A program made the position numbers and the translations under genes. From assembly GCA_002384205.1 (NCBI GenBank), contig DGBH01000131.1, positions 4,477 to 11,230 on the forward strand: a stretch of 6,754 nt of DNA. The letters run 5' to 3'. Every line of letters starts with the position of its first letter. Within the stretch, counting starts at the first letter, position 1. Source of the stretch: Bacteroidetes bacterium UBA4009 (GTDB lineage: Bacteria; Bacteroidota; Bacteroidia; NS11-12g; UBA9320). A model generated the notes under the pieces. The model ran no database searches and was not told the DNA's origin. It was given only the letters and a program-made list of their open reading frames with translations. This document shows positions 6,211 to 6,754 of this stretch, in pieces.

Positions 6211-6218
6211 CAAAGTTA
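6211..6218 (-). promoter_or_regulatory. Candidate -7 promoter element for the porP-gld operon
   Basis: The minus strand reads TAACTTTG, a perfect match to the Bacteroidota TAnnTTTG -7 consensus, between the cyclodeaminase stop and the porP ATG. Transcription would start near 6204 and leave a leader of about 68 nt. I see no good -33 TTG at the right spacing, so this is tentative. No terminator hairpin with U-tract is seen after the upstream gene, so read-through from it is also possible. Confidence 0.35.
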
Positions 6219-6233
6219 AATTGGAATAGGAAT

Positions 6234-6754
6234 TTATGAAATTTGTTGGTGCACCGCTTCTACAAGCGCTTGTAGCTCACCCTTAGATTCTTGCAATACG
6301 GTGTACGCTTTTTGATTTAAGGTTTTTGCAAAATTAGTATCTGATAAATCTTTGGTATTAACCCGGATATTCATATAAGCTCCTTCAATTGCGGTAATGC
6401 AGCACAAGGCTCCAACGCCTGCATCAGTGATGGATGCTTTATTACCATTTTCAATCATTGCTTTAATAATGTCAATGGTTCGAGCAGAGGTTTGCATTAC
6501 TTTGAATGGGACTTCGGCTGCATATTGACTTGCTTTTTCAATTGAATCTAGGCGAAATTTCTTTTCCTCTGCTGTTTCTTTTGGTAAACGAATTGCATCA
6601 ATAATAGCATTAAATGATCGTGTATCTTCATCTACTAAAAATAGCATTTCGTTTTTAATTTCCTGTCCTTTACATGCCCAATCAGAGAAGAAATTTAGCT
6701 TTTCTTCCCAACCTGGCTTATTCGCGCTTAAGTTAGCTACCATGGTTGCCAGTG
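6234..6754 (-). CDS. Formimidoyltetrahydrofolate cyclodeaminase domain (FTCD C-terminus; partial, 5' end beyond window)
   Basis: The cyclodeaminase domain converts 5-formimidoyl-tetrahydrofolate to 5,10-methenyl-tetrahydrofolate and ammonia, the last step feeding histidine-derived one-carbon units into folate (family knowledge). The 172 visible codons are the C-terminal, all-helical domain. At the edge is L-A-T-MVANLSANKPGWEE, the family's G/A-T-MVANLS signature. Then come a helical segment with DEDTRSFNAIIDAIRLP, the conserved EVPFKVMQTSARTIDI, and the glycine-rich SITDAGVGALCCITAIEGAYMNI. The frame stays open through 6754, so the ATG at 6743 is internal, not the start. In Bacteroidota this domain is often fused to a glutamate formimidoyltransferase domain, but whether that is so here cannot be seen. 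It is separated from porP by 97 nt and has no evident link to secretion. Confidence 0.88.
   Translation of the reverse strand, partial: LATMVANLSANKPGWEEKLNFFSDWACKGQEIKNEMLFLVDEDTRSFNAIIDAIRLPKETAEEKKFRLDSIEKASQYAAEVPFKVMQTSARTIDIIKAMIENGNKASITDAGVGALCCITAIEGAYMNIRVNTKDLSDTNFAKTLNQKAYTVLQESKGELQALVEAVHQQIS

Noticed and set aside
6741..6743. ATG at 6743 as the start of a short stand-alone cyclodeaminase protein
   Set aside because: The frame continues upstream to the window edge with L-A-T before the Met, part of the conserved TMVANLS motif, so the Met is internal.
1..6754. A wholly undescribed system, mobile element, CRISPR array, tRNA or rRNA
   Set aside because: Every long coding region matches a known family in a known gene order. 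No spaced direct repeats, transposase, integrase or structured RNA gene was seen on either strand.

Overview
The window is chromosomal DNA from a low-GC member of the Bacteroidota. It carries most of the core locus of the type IX secretion system (T9SS) and gliding machinery, and every gene lies on the minus strand. Four features point to this phylum: the gene order porP/sprF-gldK-gldL-gldM-gldN, which is recalled as the same as porPKLMN of Porphyromonas; AT-rich spacers; little use of Shine-Dalgarno sequences; and candidate promoters of the TAnnTTTG type. I cannot name the genus. A marine or freshwater Flavobacteriales-like organism is a guess.

Reading in the direction of transcription, from high to low coordinates: (1) 6754-6234 is the 3' part of a formimidoyltetrahydrofolate cyclodeaminase (FTCD) gene, cut by the window edge. 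(2) 6233-6137 is a spacer with a candidate promoter and a good ribosome binding site. (3) 6136-5078 is a PorP/SprF-family outer-membrane protein. (4) 5077-4942 is an AT-rich spacer with nested inverted repeats. (5) 4941-3679 is the GldK/PorK lipoprotein. (6) 3678-3527 is a spacer with a perfect 14-bp inverted repeat and a candidate promoter -7 element. (7) 3526-2873 is GldL, 2835-1240 is GldM and 1190-357 is GldN, tightly spaced (37 and 49 nt). (8) 335-299 is a textbook intrinsic terminator closing the operon. (9) From about 230 to the window edge is the N-terminus of a class III (PLP-dependent) aminotransferase with no ordinary start codon where the family's N-terminus should begin.

The five T9SS genes form one machine. 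GldL and GldM are the inner-membrane proton-driven motor. GldM reaches across the periplasm to the GldK-GldN ring under the outer membrane. PorP/SprF-type proteins sit in the outer membrane with the translocon. The flanking metabolic genes (one-carbon/histidine degradation; amino-acid transamination) look unrelated to secretion.

I see no mobile element, CRISPR array, tRNA or rRNA. The coding content is a known system rather than a new one. The most interesting unexplained items are the structured spacers around gldK, the missing start codon of the aminotransferase, and a hexanucleotide micro-repeat inside gldK.
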